Positions 28,257 through 37,692 of a stretch of 64,000 bases of DNA are shown one piece after another (positions within the stretch are counted from its first letter, which is position 1; each line of letters opens with the position of its first letter). The notes beneath the pieces were generated by a model, which saw only the letters and a list, made by a program, of their open reading frames with translations, had not been told where the DNA came from and ran no database searches. The position numbers and the translations under genes were made by a program. Origin of the DNA: Celeribacter neptunius. Its GTDB lineage: Bacteria > Pseudomonadota > Alphaproteobacteria > Rhodobacterales > Rhodobacteraceae. The stretch is from NCBI RefSeq assembly GCF_900113955.1, contig NZ_FORH01000001.1, forward strand, positions 240,395 through 304,394. The letters run 5' to 3'.

Positions 28257-29153
28257 GTGAGTGGCGATCCGGCGATCATGATCTGCGTTGGCGCGACGAA
28301 AGCGGGCACCAGCTCGCTTTACCGCTATTTGCACGATCACCCGGAGTGCCACCTGCGCTCGATCAAGGAGATCCACTATTTCGACACGGTGGACACCGAC
28401 GATTACGCGTTCCAGTTCGATGTCTTCGCGCGTCTCAAGGCGGATCTGATCCGGCGTCAGGACATCGCGCGGCGCAACGAGAACATCTGGAAGGTCGCCA
28501 ATCTGCAGCGGCAGATCACCGATGTGGACGAGATCGTGCGCATTCTCGAGATGAAGGAAGAGGGCGTCTCCGACTACCTGTTCTACCTGCTGGACGGGAT
28601 CGGCGACAAGAAACTCGCCGGCGACATCACGCCGGGCTACGGGCTTCTGACGGAAGAGCGGCTCTGCGAGATGGCGCATATGGCGCCGGACGTGCGCTTT
28701 GTCTTCCTGATGCGCGATCCGGTGGATCGGCTCTGGTCGCATGTGCGCATGCAGGCCAAGCGCCAGCGCCGCGAGGGCGAAGAGGTGGCGGTCAAGGCCA
28801 AGCGGATCATGAACCGCGTGGTCAATCGCGACCTGGAAAAACATATCGCGCCGCGGGGGGACTACGCGGCGATCGTGGAAAAACTGAAACGGGCGGTGCC
28901 GGAGAACAAACTCCTCATCGGCTTCACCGAGGAACTGCTGACCGGCGAGGGGCTCAAACGCCTCTGTGCCTTTCTCGGGATCTCGGAACGGCCCGTCGAG
29001 ACGGAACCCCATGCCCATGAGGGCGTGAAACTGCAACTGAGTGACAAGCAAAGGCGCGAGGCGGCGCAATTCCTGGCCCCGCAATACGCCTATGTGGAAA
29101 AAAGCTTTGGCCCGCTGCCCGCGCGGTGGCAGGCGAACATGGCGAGGATCTGA
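28257..29153 (+). CDS. sulfotransferase family protein, inserted in the nuo operon
   Basis: A 298-aa cytosolic-type sulfotransferase fold. It has the PAPS 5'-phosphosulfate loop (VGATKAGTSSLYRYL) at residues ~10-24 and the 3'-phosphate-binding motif RDPVDRLWSHVRM at ~155-167. It should transfer sulfate from PAPS to a hydroxyl or amine of an unknown acceptor. It starts with GTG five bases after nuoC, and its TGA is immediately followed by the ATG of nuoD, so it is fully integrated in the operon. No link of sulfation to complex I is known to me. The catalytic base was not assigned. Confidence 0.88.
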   Translation: MSGDPAIMICVGATKAGTSSLYRYLHDHPECHLRSIKEIHYFDTVDTDDYAFQFDVFARLKADLIRRQDIARRNENIWKVANLQRQITDVDEIVRILEMKEEGVSDYLFYLLDGIGDKKLAGDITPGYGLLTEERLCEMAHMAPDVRFVFLMRDPVDRLWSHVRMQAKRQRREGEEVAVKAKRIMNRVVNRDLEKHIAPRGDYAAIVEKLKRAVPENKLLIGFTEELLTGEGLKRLCAFLGISERPVETEPHAHEGVKLQLSDKQRREAAQFLAPQYAYVEKSFGPLPARWQANMARI

Positions 29154-30398
29154 ATGATGGACGGCGACATCCGGCAAAACACCTATGATGACGGCTCGCG
29201 GGACGCCACCGACGGCGAACAGAAGATCCGCAACTTCAACATCAACTTCGGGCCCCAGCACCCTGCGGCCCACGGTGTGTTGCGGATGGTTCTCGAGCTG
29301 GACGGCGAGATCGTGGAACGTGCCGACCCGCATATCGGTCTGCTGCACCGTGGCACCGAGAAGCTGATGGAGAACCGCACCTATCTGCAGAACCTGCCCT
29401 ATCTCGACCGCCTCGATTACGTGGCGCCGATGAACCAGGAACATGCATGGTGTCTGGCGATCGAGAAACTCGCAGGCGTCGAGATCCCGCGCCGTGCCTC
29501 TCTGATCCGCGTGCTCTATTCCGAGATCGGCCGGGTCTTGAACCATCTGTTGAACGTCACCACCGGCGCCATGGACGTCGGCGCGCTGACGCCGCCGCTC
29601 TGGGGCTTTGAAGAACGTGAGAAACTCATGATCTTCTACGAGCGCGCCTGTGGCGCTCGTCTGCACTCCGCCTATTTCCGTCCGGGTGGCGTCCATCAGG
29701 ACCTGCCGCCGGAGCTGCTCGACGACATCGACGCATGGGCCGACCATTTCCCGAATGTCCTCGACGACATCCATTACCTCCTGTCCGACAACCGTATCTT
29801 CAAACAACGCACCGTCGATATCGGTGTGATCTCCGAAGAAGAGGTGCAGGACTGGGGCTTCTCCGGCGTCATGGTGCGTGGTTCTGGGCTTGCCTGGGAC
29901 CTGCGGCGCGCCCAGCCTTACGAATGTTACGACGAGTTCGACTTCCAGGTGCCGGTCGGCACCAATGGCGACTGTTATGATCGGTATCTCTGCCGCATGC
30001 AGGAAATGTACGAGGCGACCAAGATCATCAAACAGGCGATCGCGCTCCTGCGCCTGCCGGAAAACCAGGGCGACGTGCTGGCCCGTGGCAAGCTGACGCC
30101 GCCGAAACGTGGGGATATGAAGACCTCGATGGAGGCGCTCATCCACCACTTCAAGCTTTACACCGAAGGGTTCAAACTGCCCGAGGGCGAGGTCTATGCC
30201 GCCGTGGAAGCGCCGAAAGGCGAGTTTGGCGTCTACCTCAACTCGGACGGGTCGAACAAACCCTACCGCGCCAAGCTGCGTGCGCCGGGCTACCTTCACT
30301 TGCAGGCGATGGATCACATGGCGAAAGGTCACCAACTGGCCGACGTTTCCGCCCTCATCGCCACCATGGACATCGTTTTCGGGGAGGTCGACCGCTAA
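29154..30398 (+). CDS. nuoD: NADH-quinone oxidoreductase subunit D (NuoD)
   Basis: The 49-kDa-type subunit, which forms the quinone-binding cavity with NuoB. The 414-aa protein shows [47 protein letters not shown] and RVLNHLLN. The C-terminal region has GDVLARGK through [12 protein letters not shown]. It starts directly after the sulfotransferase stop (TGAATG); a second ATG follows at once. Its last base is shared with the first base of nuoE (TAATG). Confidence 0.97.
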   Translation: MMDGDIRQNTYDDGSRDATDGEQKIRNFNINFGPQHPAAHGVLRMVLELDGEIVERADPHIGLLHRGTEKLMENRTYLQNLPYLDRLDYVAPMNQEHAWCLAIEKLAGVEIPRRASLIRVLYSEIGRVLNHLLNVTTGAMDVGALTPPLWGFEEREKLMIFYERACGARLHSAYFRPGGVHQDLPPELLDDIDAWADHFPNVLDDIHYLLSDNRIFKQRTVDIGVISEEEVQDWGFSGVMVRGSGLAWDLRRAQPYECYDEFDFQVPVGTNGDCYDRYLCRMQEMYEATKIIKQAIALLRLPENQGDVLARGKLTPPKRGDMKTSMEALIHHFKLYTEGFKLPEGEVYAAVEAPKGEFGVYLNSDGSNKPYRAKLRAPGYLHLQAMDHMAKGHQLADVSALIATMDIVFGEVDR

Positions 30399-31543
30399 TG
30401 CTGCGCCGTCTTTATTCTGAACAACCCGCCTCCTTTGAATACACCCCGGCGAACCTCGCCTGGGCCGAGGGGCAGATCGCCAAATACCCGGAAGGCCGGG
30501 CGCAATCCGCTGTGATCCCGCTTCTGTGGCGGGCACAGGAACAAGAGGGCTGGCTGACCAAGCCCGCCATCGAATATGTCGGCGACATGCTCGGCATGCC
30601 CTATATCCGTGTGCTCGAAGTGGCGACCTTCTACTTCATGTTCCAGCTGCAACCGGTTGGCTCCGTGGCCCATATTCAGGTCTGTGGCACCACCACCTGC
30701 ATGATCTGCGGCTCCGGCGACATCATCGAAGTGTGCAAACGCCGTATCGCTGAGAAGCCGCACACGCTCTCCGCCGATGGCAAGTTCAGCTGGGAAGAGG
30801 TCGAATGCCTTGGCGCCTGCGCCAACGCGCCGATGGCCCAGATCGGCAAGGACTACTTTGAGGACCTGACCGCCGAGAATTTCGAGAAACTTCTCGATCA
30901 GATGGAAGCGGGCAATGTGCCGCTGCCGGGCTCGCAGGCCGGGCGTTACTCCTCTGAGCCTGCCGGTGGTCCGGTGGTTCTGGCCGAGTACAAAGGCACC
31001 GGTGCCCAGTATAACGGCTCGGTACAGCTTGCTGCCGACATCGGCGACACGCTGAAACGTATTGACGGCACTGAAGTGCCGCTGTTGACCCCGTGGATCT
31101 CGAAAGGCGCCGGCCACGGTTCTGTGCCGGCCGCGCCGGCAGCTGCGAAATCCGCCGTGCAGCAGGCCGCAGCGAAAAAGGCTCCGGCGAAAAAGGCTGC
31201 GGCTCCGAAGAAAGCCGCTGCTCCGAAGGCCGAGGCGAAACCGGCTCCCGCTGCGGCGGGCGAGGTGGCGGAGAAGAAACCGCGCACCATGAAAGCCCCG
31301 CGCAAGGCGGGCGCCGATGATCTCAAGATGCTCAAGGGCGTCGGGCCGAAGCTCGAGCAAACGCTCAACGAATTGGGCTTCTGGCATTACGATCAGGTCG
31401 CCAAATGGGGACCGGAAGAGATCGCCTGGGTCGACAACCGGCTGAAATTCAAAGGCCGGATCGAGCGTGATGGCTGGATCGAACAGGCCAAGATTCTCGC
31501 CGAAGGCGGCGAAACCGAATTCTCGAAACGTGCGAAATACTGA
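30398..31543 (+). CDS. nuoE: NADH-quinone oxidoreductase subunit E (NuoE) with a long C-terminal extension
   Basis: The 24-kDa-type thioredoxin-fold subunit carrying 2Fe-2S cluster N1a. The ligands are Cys96, Cys101, Cys137 and Cys141 (QVCGTTTC and CLGAC). The protein is 381 aa, about twice the usual length. After residue ~230 comes a Lys/Ala/Pro-rich linker (~245-290) and then a helix-hairpin-helix-like domain ([21 protein letters not shown], ~307-327) ending in [18 protein letters not shown]. The same tail occurs in the next protein. Related extensions are known in alphaproteobacterial NuoE, but their role is not established. Confidence 0.95.
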   Translation: MLRRLYSEQPASFEYTPANLAWAEGQIAKYPEGRAQSAVIPLLWRAQEQEGWLTKPAIEYVGDMLGMPYIRVLEVATFYFMFQLQPVGSVAHIQVCGTTTCMICGSGDIIEVCKRRIAEKPHTLSADGKFSWEEVECLGACANAPMAQIGKDYFEDLTAENFEKLLDQMEAGNVPLPGSQAGRYSSEPAGGPVVLAEYKGTGAQYNGSVQLAADIGDTLKRIDGTEVPLLTPWISKGAGHGSVPAAPAAAKSAVQQAAAKKAPAKKAAAPKKAAAPKAEAKPAPAAAGEVAEKKPRTMKAPRKAGADDLKMLKGVGPKLEQTLNELGFWHYDQVAKWGPEEIAWVDNRLKFKGRIERDGWIEQAKILAEGGETEFSKRAKY

Positions 31544-31613
31544 AGATCAATAGACCGACAGAGGTCAAAAGACCCGCAGATCGGACAACAGGGATTGGTA
31601 AAGGAGACGGCGA

Positions 31614-32351
31614 GTGAGTGAGGAACAATCGGGAAAGACCGTGAAGATCTGGCTGATTTCGGCCATTTGCGGGATTCTGGCCTTCGTGGCGCTTTTGTGG
31701 ATCGCGGGCTATTCGACCGCGGCCTCGGTGATCGTCGGCGTTCTGGTCGCCTTGCTGGTCGCCATCCTGTTGTGGATCGGCTGGTATGAAGACAGCGCGG
31801 ATCTGGCCGAGGGGCATCCCGAAGCCGATGTCAGCGCCGCCGGTCTGATGGCCACCTCCGGGATCGGGGATGAGCCGATTTCGGCCGCCGAAGAGATCGC
31901 CGCGGAGCCGCATGCCGCCGACACGCGCGAACTGCGCTCCGCCGCCGCGGCCGCAGCTCCCGAGGCGCATCCGGTGGCCGAGGAGACGGTTGTGGAAGAG
32001 GTTGCGGAAACGCCGGAACCGGTTGTTGAGCCGGTTGCCGAAGTCGAAGCGACGCCGGAAAGCACACTGGAAAGCGCACCGGCGGCTTTTGCCGCAGTGG
32101 CCGCCGCACCCGATGATCTGAAAGCGATCAAGGGGGTCGGGCCGAAAATTCAGGTCCAGCTCGAAGAGCGCGGCCTCACGACCTTTGCCCAGATCGCCGC
32201 GCTCACCGCGTCGGAGATCGAAGAGCTCGGCGCCGCGCTCAAGGGCACTTCGGCGGCGCAGCTGACGAAATGGGCCGAACAGGCCAGGATCCTCGCAGAA
32301 GGCGGGGACACGGAATTCTCCAAACGCGTCAAGGATGGCGACGTGTATTAA
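31614..32351 (+). CDS. membrane protein with a NuoE-like helix-hairpin-helix tail
   Basis: A 245-aa protein with two membrane helices at about 11-31 and 35-57, a long Ala/Glu/Pro-rich acidic linker (60-165), and a C-terminal helix-hairpin-helix domain (DDLKAIKGVGPKIQVQLEERG). The end, ARILAEGGDTEFSKRVK, matches the NuoE C-terminus almost residue for residue. It starts with GTG behind AAGGAG. It is probably an alphaproteobacterial complex I accessory or assembly protein; function unknown. The fold normally binds DNA but can also bind protein. Confidence 0.88.
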   Translation: MSEEQSGKTVKIWLISAICGILAFVALLWIAGYSTAASVIVGVLVALLVAILLWIGWYEDSADLAEGHPEADVSAAGLMATSGIGDEPISAAEEIAAEPHAADTRELRSAAAAAAPEAHPVAEETVVEEVAETPEPVVEPVAEVEATPESTLESAPAAFAAVAAAPDDLKAIKGVGPKIQVQLEERGLTTFAQIAALTASEIEELGAALKGTSAAQLTKWAEQARILAEGGDTEFSKRVKDGDVY

Positions 32352-32363
32352 GGAGTGAACGAC

Positions 32364-32585
32364 ATGGTTCCCGACAAGGACCGACATCTGGCGAAAAAGG
32401 CGCGCATGGTCGCGGTTGTCATCGCTTTGACTATGTTGGTCTGGCTCGGGGCCCAATGGCTGGGCGGGAAACTCGGTATGCCACTGCGCTACGCGTTCCT
32501 GCTCGACCTCTCGGCGCTCGCCGCCTTCGTGTGGGCGCTTGTGGTGATTTATCAGATCTGGCGCAAAGCGCGTCAGCAGGACTGA
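32364..32585 (+). CDS. small DUF5337-type membrane protein
   Basis: A 73-aa protein with a basic N-terminus and two membrane helices ([40 protein letters not shown]). The size, the two-helix layout and the position between nuoE and nuoF match the DUF5337 family of Rhodobacterales. The start is the ATG at 32364, nine bases after a TAAGGAG; an in-frame GTG at 32355 lies on the ribosome site itself. Likely a complex I assembly or accessory factor, by position only. Confidence 0.8.
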   Translation: MVPDKDRHLAKKARMVAVVIALTMLVWLGAQWLGGKLGMPLRYAFLLDLSALAAFVWALVVIYQIWRKARQQD

Positions 32586-32598
32586 AGGGATAAGAGCG

Positions 32599-33897
32599 AT
32601 GCTCAAGGATCAGGATCGGATCTTTACCAACCTCTACGGCATGAATGACCGTAGCCTCGCGGGCGCGAAAAAGCGCGGGCATTGGGATGGCACGGCGGGC
32701 ATTCTCGCCAATGGGCGCGACTGGATCATCGATCAGATGAAAGCCTCCGGTCTGCGTGGCCGTGGCGGGGCGGGCTTCCCGACCGGTCTCAAATGGTCCT
32801 TCATGCCGAAAGAAAGCGACGGTCGCCCGGCCTATCTGGTGATCAACGCCGATGAATCCGAACCCGCGACCTGCAAGGACCGCGAGATCATGCGCCACGA
32901 CCCGCATACGCTGGTCGAGGGCGCGCTGATTGCCGGTTTCGCGATGAATGCGGTGGCGGCCTACATCTACATTCGCGGCGAGTACATCCGCGAGAAAGAG
33001 GCGCTTCAGGCCGCGATCGACGAGGCCTATGATGCCGGTCTCATCGGCAAGAACGCCTGCAAATCCGGCTATAATTTCGACGTCTACCTGCACCACGGGG
33101 CAGGGGCCTATATCTGTGGCGAGGAAACCGCGCTCATTGAGTCCCTCGAGGGCAAGAAGGGCATGCCGCGGATGAAGCCGCCGTTCCCGGCCGGCGCTGG
33201 CCTCTATGGCTGCCCGACCACGGTGAACAATGTCGAATCCATCGCCGTCGTGCCGACGATCCTGCGGCGCGGCGCCGATTGGTTCGCTTCGTTTGGCCGT
33301 CCGAACAACTCCGGCACCAAGCTGATGGCGCTCACCGGCCACGTCAACACGCCCTGCGTCTTCGAGGAAGAGATGTCGATGTCGGTGCGTGAGATCATCG
33401 AGAAACACGGTGGCGGCATTCGCGGCGGCTGGGACAATCTCAAGGCGATCATCCCCGGCGGCGCCTCCTGCCCGGTGCTGCCGAAAGATGCGCTGGAAGA
33501 CGCGATTTTCGATTTCGACTGGATGCGCGAGAACAAGTCCTCGTTTGGCACCGGCTGCATGATCATCATGGACAATTCGGTGGACGTGGTGAAAGCCGTT
33601 TGGCGCCTGTCCTCGTTCTTCAAACACGAGAGCTGCGGCCAGTGTACGCCGTGCCGCGAAGGCACCGGCTGGATGATGCGCGTGATGGACCGTCTGGTCA
33701 CCGGCGATGCGGAGATCGAAGAGATCGACATGCTGCTGGACGTGACCAAACAGGTCGAAGGCCACACCATCTGTGCGCTGGGCGACGCCGCCGCCTGGCC
33801 GATCCAGGGCCTGATCCGTCACTTCCGCGACGAGATCGAAGACCGTATCAAAGCCAAGAAAACCGGCCGCGTCACAGCGGCTTACGCGGCGGAGTAA
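32599..33897 (+). CDS. nuoF: NADH-quinone oxidoreductase subunit F (NuoF)
   Basis: The NADH-oxidising 51-kDa-type subunit with FMN and 4Fe-4S cluster N3. The 432-aa protein shows the nucleotide/FMN loops [17 protein letters not shown] and [19 protein letters not shown], and the cluster ligands in [15 protein letters not shown] plus the distal cysteine in [13 protein letters not shown]. It is preceded by the DUF5337 gene and followed by a cassette of small exported proteins. Confidence 0.97.
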   Translation: MLKDQDRIFTNLYGMNDRSLAGAKKRGHWDGTAGILANGRDWIIDQMKASGLRGRGGAGFPTGLKWSFMPKESDGRPAYLVINADESEPATCKDREIMRHDPHTLVEGALIAGFAMNAVAAYIYIRGEYIREKEALQAAIDEAYDAGLIGKNACKSGYNFDVYLHHGAGAYICGEETALIESLEGKKGMPRMKPPFPAGAGLYGCPTTVNNVESIAVVPTILRRGADWFASFGRPNNSGTKLMALTGHVNTPCVFEEEMSMSVREIIEKHGGGIRGGWDNLKAIIPGGASCPVLPKDALEDAIFDFDWMRENKSSFGTGCMIIMDNSVDVVKAVWRLSSFFKHESCGQCTPCREGTGWMMRVMDRLVTGDAEIEEIDMLLDVTKQVEGHTICALGDAAAWPIQGLIRHFRDEIEDRIKAKKTGRVTAAYAAE

Positions 33898-33906
33898 AGC
33901 TGACCG

Positions 33907-34329
33907 ATGAAGTCCATGGCCGCCATATTGCCGCTCACGGTGCTCACCGCCTGCCAGATGGATCAGGCGAATGAGGCGATGCGTGGCATGTCGCAAGACC
34001 GGATGGTGGTGGCGCGGGCGGCGTTTCGTGACATGGGTAGCGAAGAACTGGCCGGGATGCTTCTGTTGTCAAAGGACATCGCCGATGTCTGCGACGGGAT
34101 CGAGATCCACGGCCAGGTTCGGACCTTCCTGTCGTCACGGGTCGAACGCCAGCCGTTCAGCGATCCGGCGGTCAACCGCACGCGGTTTGAGACGGCGCTG
34201 ACCGGCTTTTCGGAACGCCACGGCATCCATGGTCAGGCCGATGAGAAAGCCTTCTGTGCCGCGGCGCGGGTCGAGATGAAAGCGATGACGCCTCTGGGCG
34301 CGACATTGAGGGAGGGCCGGCCGCAATGA
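33907..34329 (+). CDS. small lipoprotein, first of three DUF5333-like paralogues
   Basis: A 140-aa protein with a lipoprotein signal (hydrophobic stretch then LTAC at residues ~13-16). The mature part is helical. It shares with the proteins at 34847 and 35257 an early cysteine (DVCDGIEIHG) and a late one in AFCAAARVEMKAMTPLGATLR; compare MCAFGKAQIAKRTPLGKLM in the third. I place it in the DUF5333-like group on this basis. It ends overlapping the DUF3291 gene by four bases. Role unknown; expected in the periplasm, attached to a membrane. Confidence 0.7.
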   Translation: MKSMAAILPLTVLTACQMDQANEAMRGMSQDRMVVARAAFRDMGSEELAGMLLLSKDIADVCDGIEIHGQVRTFLSSRVERQPFSDPAVNRTRFETALTGFSERHGIHGQADEKAFCAAARVEMKAMTPLGATLREGRPQ

Positions 34330-34850
34330 CCTCTTTCCCGATCCGACATCTCGCGGAGCTGAACATCGGACGGCTTGTGGCCGAACCGGGGGACGCCCGC
34401 GTGGCCGAGTTCATGGGCGCGCTCGACAAGATCAACGGCATGGGCAAGCGCATGCCGGGCTTTGTCTGGATGGCCGAGGGGTCGGGCGAGCCGGGCACAG
34501 GAAACACCGAGAACCACATTGGCGATGACCCGCAGTTTGTCGCCAATCTCACCGTTTGGGAAGATGTCGAAAGCCTCGAGCATTTCGTCTTCAACACGGT
34601 ACACAAGCAATTCTACGACCGCCGCGAAGAGTGGTTCGAGCTGATGGCCGACCAGCATTTCGTGATGTGGCACGTGGAGCCGGGGCACAAGCCCACCTTG
34701 GACGAGGCGCTCGAACGTCTTGCCTACAAACAGAAACATGGGGACAGCGATCATGCCTTTGGCTGGTCGTTCATCAAGGAGGCGCGGCTTTACATGACCA
34801 AAGCTTGTCGCCCGCATGAGCCGGCTTCGGTTCAAGGAGCACCCCTATGA
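34326..34850 (+). CDS. DUF3291 family protein
   Basis: A 174-aa cytoplasmic protein of the DUF3291 family, a dimeric alpha/beta-barrel-like fold related to small monooxygenases. Characteristic stretches are HLAELNIGRLVAEPGDARVAEF, NLTVWEDVESLEHFVFNTVHKQFYDRREEWF and HFVMWHVEPGHKPTLDEALERL. It overlaps its neighbours on both sides by four bases (ATGA), so it is tightly coupled to the flanking exported-protein genes. No function is established. Confidence 0.85.
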   Translation: MTSFPIRHLAELNIGRLVAEPGDARVAEFMGALDKINGMGKRMPGFVWMAEGSGEPGTGNTENHIGDDPQFVANLTVWEDVESLEHFVFNTVHKQFYDRREEWFELMADQHFVMWHVEPGHKPTLDEALERLAYKQKHGDSDHAFGWSFIKEARLYMTKACRPHEPASVQGAPL

Positions 34851-35260
34851 CACTGAATATGAAACATATCCCGCTTGCCCTGGCGCTGGTCTCCGGCGCC
34901 GCCGCGGCGGCCGAATTGCCGCCGCTCAGAGAGGTCGCAGAGATCGACCGCAATATGCTCTGGGCCGGTCTGGCGGTCGAGGTGGGCGATGAATGTCCGA
35001 CCATCGACGTGAAGAAGATCAAAGGCCTGTCGTTCCTCTGGGGGCTCAAGAACCGCGCGTCTGATCTCGGCTACAGCGACGATGAGATCCGCGCCTATGT
35101 CGAGAGCGACAGCGAAGAGCTGCGCATTCGCCGTCTGGGCGAGGACTATGTCCGTGCCGCCGGCTTCGATCCGAAAACCCCCGAGGGGCTCTGTGCCTTT
35201 GGCGAGGCGGAGATCGCGCGCGGCTCGATCATCGGCTCTTTCCTGAGGAGCACGAAATGA
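34847..35260 (+). CDS. small exported DUF5333-like protein (second paralogue)
   Basis: A 137-aa protein with a cleavable signal peptide (MKHIPLALALVSGAAAAAELPP). The mature domain has two cysteines, one in GDECPTIDVKKIKG and one in GLCAFGEAEIARGSIIGSFLR, which may form a disulfide in the periplasm. It is similar in layout to its two neighbours. AAGGAG lies seven bases before the start. It overlaps the next gene by four bases. Role unknown, presumably linked to complex I by position. Confidence 0.78.
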   Translation: MTLNMKHIPLALALVSGAAAAAELPPLREVAEIDRNMLWAGLAVEVGDECPTIDVKKIKGLSFLWGLKNRASDLGYSDDEIRAYVESDSEELRIRRLGEDYVRAAGFDPKTPEGLCAFGEAEIARGSIIGSFLRSTK

Positions 35261-35667
35261 TCCGTCGCACCACATATGCCGCTCTGCTCGGGCTTTTGGC
35301 CACGCCGGTGGTGGCGCAGGACATTGCGGGGCAGGGCATCGCGGCGGATGCGGAGATCACCGCCGTGCTGGTGGACAATATGATTGTCACGGAACTAACG
35401 ACGATCTGCCCCAAACTGGCCCCGCGCACGGTGCGTGTGAACCGGCAGGCCAAAGAGATGATGGGCACGATCACGGCCAAGGGCTATGGCGCCCGCGACA
35501 TTCAATCGCTGCAAGACCCGGCGTTTCTCGCCACGCTTGCCGCGAAATCGGAACGCTTCTTTGCCGCCAACGGCATTGAAAAACGGGATACGGAGGCGAT
35601 GTGCGCCTTCGGCAAAGCGCAGATTGCGAAGCGGACGCCGCTTGGCAAACTCATGAAGAACAGGTGA
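35257..35667 (+). CDS. small exported DUF5333 protein (third paralogue)
   Basis: A 136-aa protein with a signal peptide (MIRRTTYAALLGLLATPVVAQ). Conserved cysteines are in TTICPKLAPRTVRVN and AMCAFGKAQIAKRTPLGKLMKN. This is the clearest DUF5333 member of the three. It has GAGGAG before the start and ends six bases before nuoG. Function unknown. Confidence 0.8.
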   Translation: MIRRTTYAALLGLLATPVVAQDIAGQGIAADAEITAVLVDNMIVTELTTICPKLAPRTVRVNRQAKEMMGTITAKGYGARDIQSLQDPAFLATLAAKSERFFAANGIEKRDTEAMCAFGKAQIAKRTPLGKLMKNR

Positions 35668-35673
35668 TGCAGT

Positions 35674-37692
35674 ATGGCAGACAAGCGCAAAATCATCATT
35701 GACGGGACCGAGGTCGAAGTCGATCCGGCCATGACGATCCTCCAGGCCTGTGAAGTGGCCGGGGTCGAAGTGCCGCGGTTCTGCTATCACGAACGGCTGT
35801 CCATCGCGGGCAACTGCCGCATGTGTCTGGTCGAGGTCGTGGGCGGCCCGCCGAAACCGGCGGCCTCTTGCGCGATGCAGGTCAAAGACATGCGCCCGGG
35901 GCCGGAAGGCCAGCCGCCGGTGGTGAAAACCAATTCGCCGATGGTCAAGAAGGCGCGCGAAGGGGTGATGGAATTCCTCCTGATCAACCACCCGCTCGAC
36001 TGCCCGATCTGTGACCAGGGTGGCGAATGCGACCTGCAGGACCAGGCTATGGCTTACGGTGTCGATTTCTCGCGCTACCGCGAACCGAAACGCGCCACCG
36101 AAGAGCTGAACCTCGGGCCGCTTGTCTCCACCGCGATGACGCGCTGTATCTCCTGCACCCGTTGCGTGCGCTTCACCACCGAGGTCGCCGGCATCACCCA
36201 GATGGGTCAGACCGGGCGTGGCGAAGACAGCGAGATCACCAGCTATCTCAACGAAACACTCGCCTCCAACATGCAGGGCAATATCATCGATCTCTGCCCG
36301 GTTGGTGCGCTGACCAGCAAACCCTATGCGTTCACCGCGCGCCCCTGGGAGCTGACCAAGACCGAGACCATCGATGTGATGGATGCGCTCGGTTCGAACA
36401 TCCGTGTCGATACCAAGGGTCGCGAAGTGATGCGCATCCTGCCGCGCAACCACGATGGCGTGAACGAGGAATGGATTTCCGACAAGACCCGCTTCATCTG
36501 GGACGGGTTGAAGCGCCAGCGCCTCGACACGCCCTATGTGCGCAAGGATGGCAAGCTGACCAAGGCCAGCTGGGCCGAGGCGCTCTCTGCTGCGGCCACG
36601 GCGATGAAGGGCAAGAAAGTCACCGGCCTGATCGGCGATCTCGCCCCGGTCGAAGCGGCTTTCGCGCTCAAGCAACTGGTTGAAGGCCTCGGCGGCAACG
36701 TCGAATGCCGCATCGATGGCGCGAAATTGCCCGCCGGCAACCGCGGTGCCTATGCTGGCACCGCCTCCATCGCCGATATCGACGATGCGAAATTCATTCA
36801 GCTGATCGGCACCAACCCGCGCGATGAGGCGCCGGTGCTGAATGCCCGTATCCGCAAGGCCTGGGCGAAAGGCGCGAAAGTGGGTTTGGTCGGCGAGGCC
36901 GTCGATCTGACCTATGATTACGCCCATGTGGGCACCGACCGTGCCGCGCTGGAGAGCCTTCTGGACAAGAGCTACGGCGATGTTGTCGACCAGCCGTCGC
37001 TCATCATCGTCGGTGCCGGTGCGATCAACGAGGCCGATGGTGCCGCCGTTCTGGCCGCCGCGCAGAAACTCGCCGAGGCGACCAAATCGAAACTGATGAT
37101 CCTGCACAGTGCCGCGTCGCGCGTCGGTGCAATGGATGTCGCTGCCGTGACCGAAGGTGGGCTCGACGCCGCGCTCGATGGGGCCGAGGTGATCTACAAC
37201 CTCGGTGCCGATGAGGTCGAAGTGGGCGAGGGGGCTTTCGTGATCTATCAGGGCAGCCATGGCGACCGCGGTGCACACCGCGCCGACGTGATCCTGCCGG
37301 GCGCGGCCTATACCGAGGAAAACGGTCTCTTCGTCAACACCGAAGGCCGGCCTCAATTGGCTTTGCGCGCGGCCTTCCCGCCGGGCGAGGCGAAAGAGAA
37401 CTGGGCGATTCTGCGGGCGCTCTCCGCGGAACTCGGCGCGACCCTGCCGTTTGATTCGCTGGCGCAGCTGCGCAACGCGCTGATCGCCGAGGTGCCGCAT
37501 CTGGCACAGATCGGTGACGTGCCGGAAAATGAACTCAAAGCTCTGCCCGAGAAGAAACTCGGCAAGGCGACCTTCCGCAATGCGGTGAAGGATTTCTACC
37601 TCACCAACCCGATCGCGCGCGCGTCCGTGCTGATGGCCGAGCTTTCGACCATGGCCAAGGCCCGCGCCGAGGCCCCGGTGGCGGCGGAATAA
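35674..37692 (+). CDS. nuoG: NADH-quinone oxidoreductase subunit G (NuoG)
   Basis: The large iron-sulfur subunit, 672 aa. The N-terminal 2Fe-2S ferredoxin domain has [23 protein letters not shown]; the His/Cys-ligated 4Fe-4S cluster sits in [19 protein letters not shown]; a further 4Fe-4S cluster is in [10 protein letters not shown] and CPVGALTSK. The rest is a degenerate molybdopterin-oxidoreductase domain. The length is close to mitochondrial and alphaproteobacterial versions, shorter than the ~900 aa of E. coli. Its stop shares a base with the next start (TAATG). Confidence 0.97.
   Translation: MADKRKIIIDGTEVEVDPAMTILQACEVAGVEVPRFCYHERLSIAGNCRMCLVEVVGGPPKPAASCAMQVKDMRPGPEGQPPVVKTNSPMVKKAREGVMEFLLINHPLDCPICDQGGECDLQDQAMAYGVDFSRYREPKRATEELNLGPLVSTAMTRCISCTRCVRFTTEVAGITQMGQTGRGEDSEITSYLNETLASNMQGNIIDLCPVGALTSKPYAFTARPWELTKTETIDVMDALGSNIRVDTKGREVMRILPRNHDGVNEEWISDKTRFIWDGLKRQRLDTPYVRKDGKLTKASWAEALSAAATAMKGKKVTGLIGDLAPVEAAFALKQLVEGLGGNVECRIDGAKLPAGNRGAYAGTASIADIDDAKFIQLIGTNPRDEAPVLNARIRKAWAKGAKVGLVGEAVDLTYDYAHVGTDRAALESLLDKSYGDVVDQPSLIIVGAGAINEADGAAVLAAAQKLAEATKSKLMILHSAASRVGAMDVAAVTEGGLDAALDGAEVIYNLGADEVEVGEGAFVIYQGSHGDRGAHRADVILPGAAYTEENGLFVNTEGRPQLALRAAFPPGEAKENWAILRALSAELGATLPFDSLAQLRNALIAEVPHLAQIGDVPENELKALPEKKLGKATFRNAVKDFYLTNPIARASVLMAELSTMAKARAEAPVAAE

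Noticed and set aside
28182-30536. A 784-codon minus-strand frame across the sulfotransferase and nuoD
   Set aside because: Antisense shadow of two clear genes; no ribosome site or domain.
32355-32363. GTG at 32355 as the start of the DUF5337 gene
   Set aside because: It overlaps the TAAGGAG ribosome site; the ATG nine bases later has ideal spacing.
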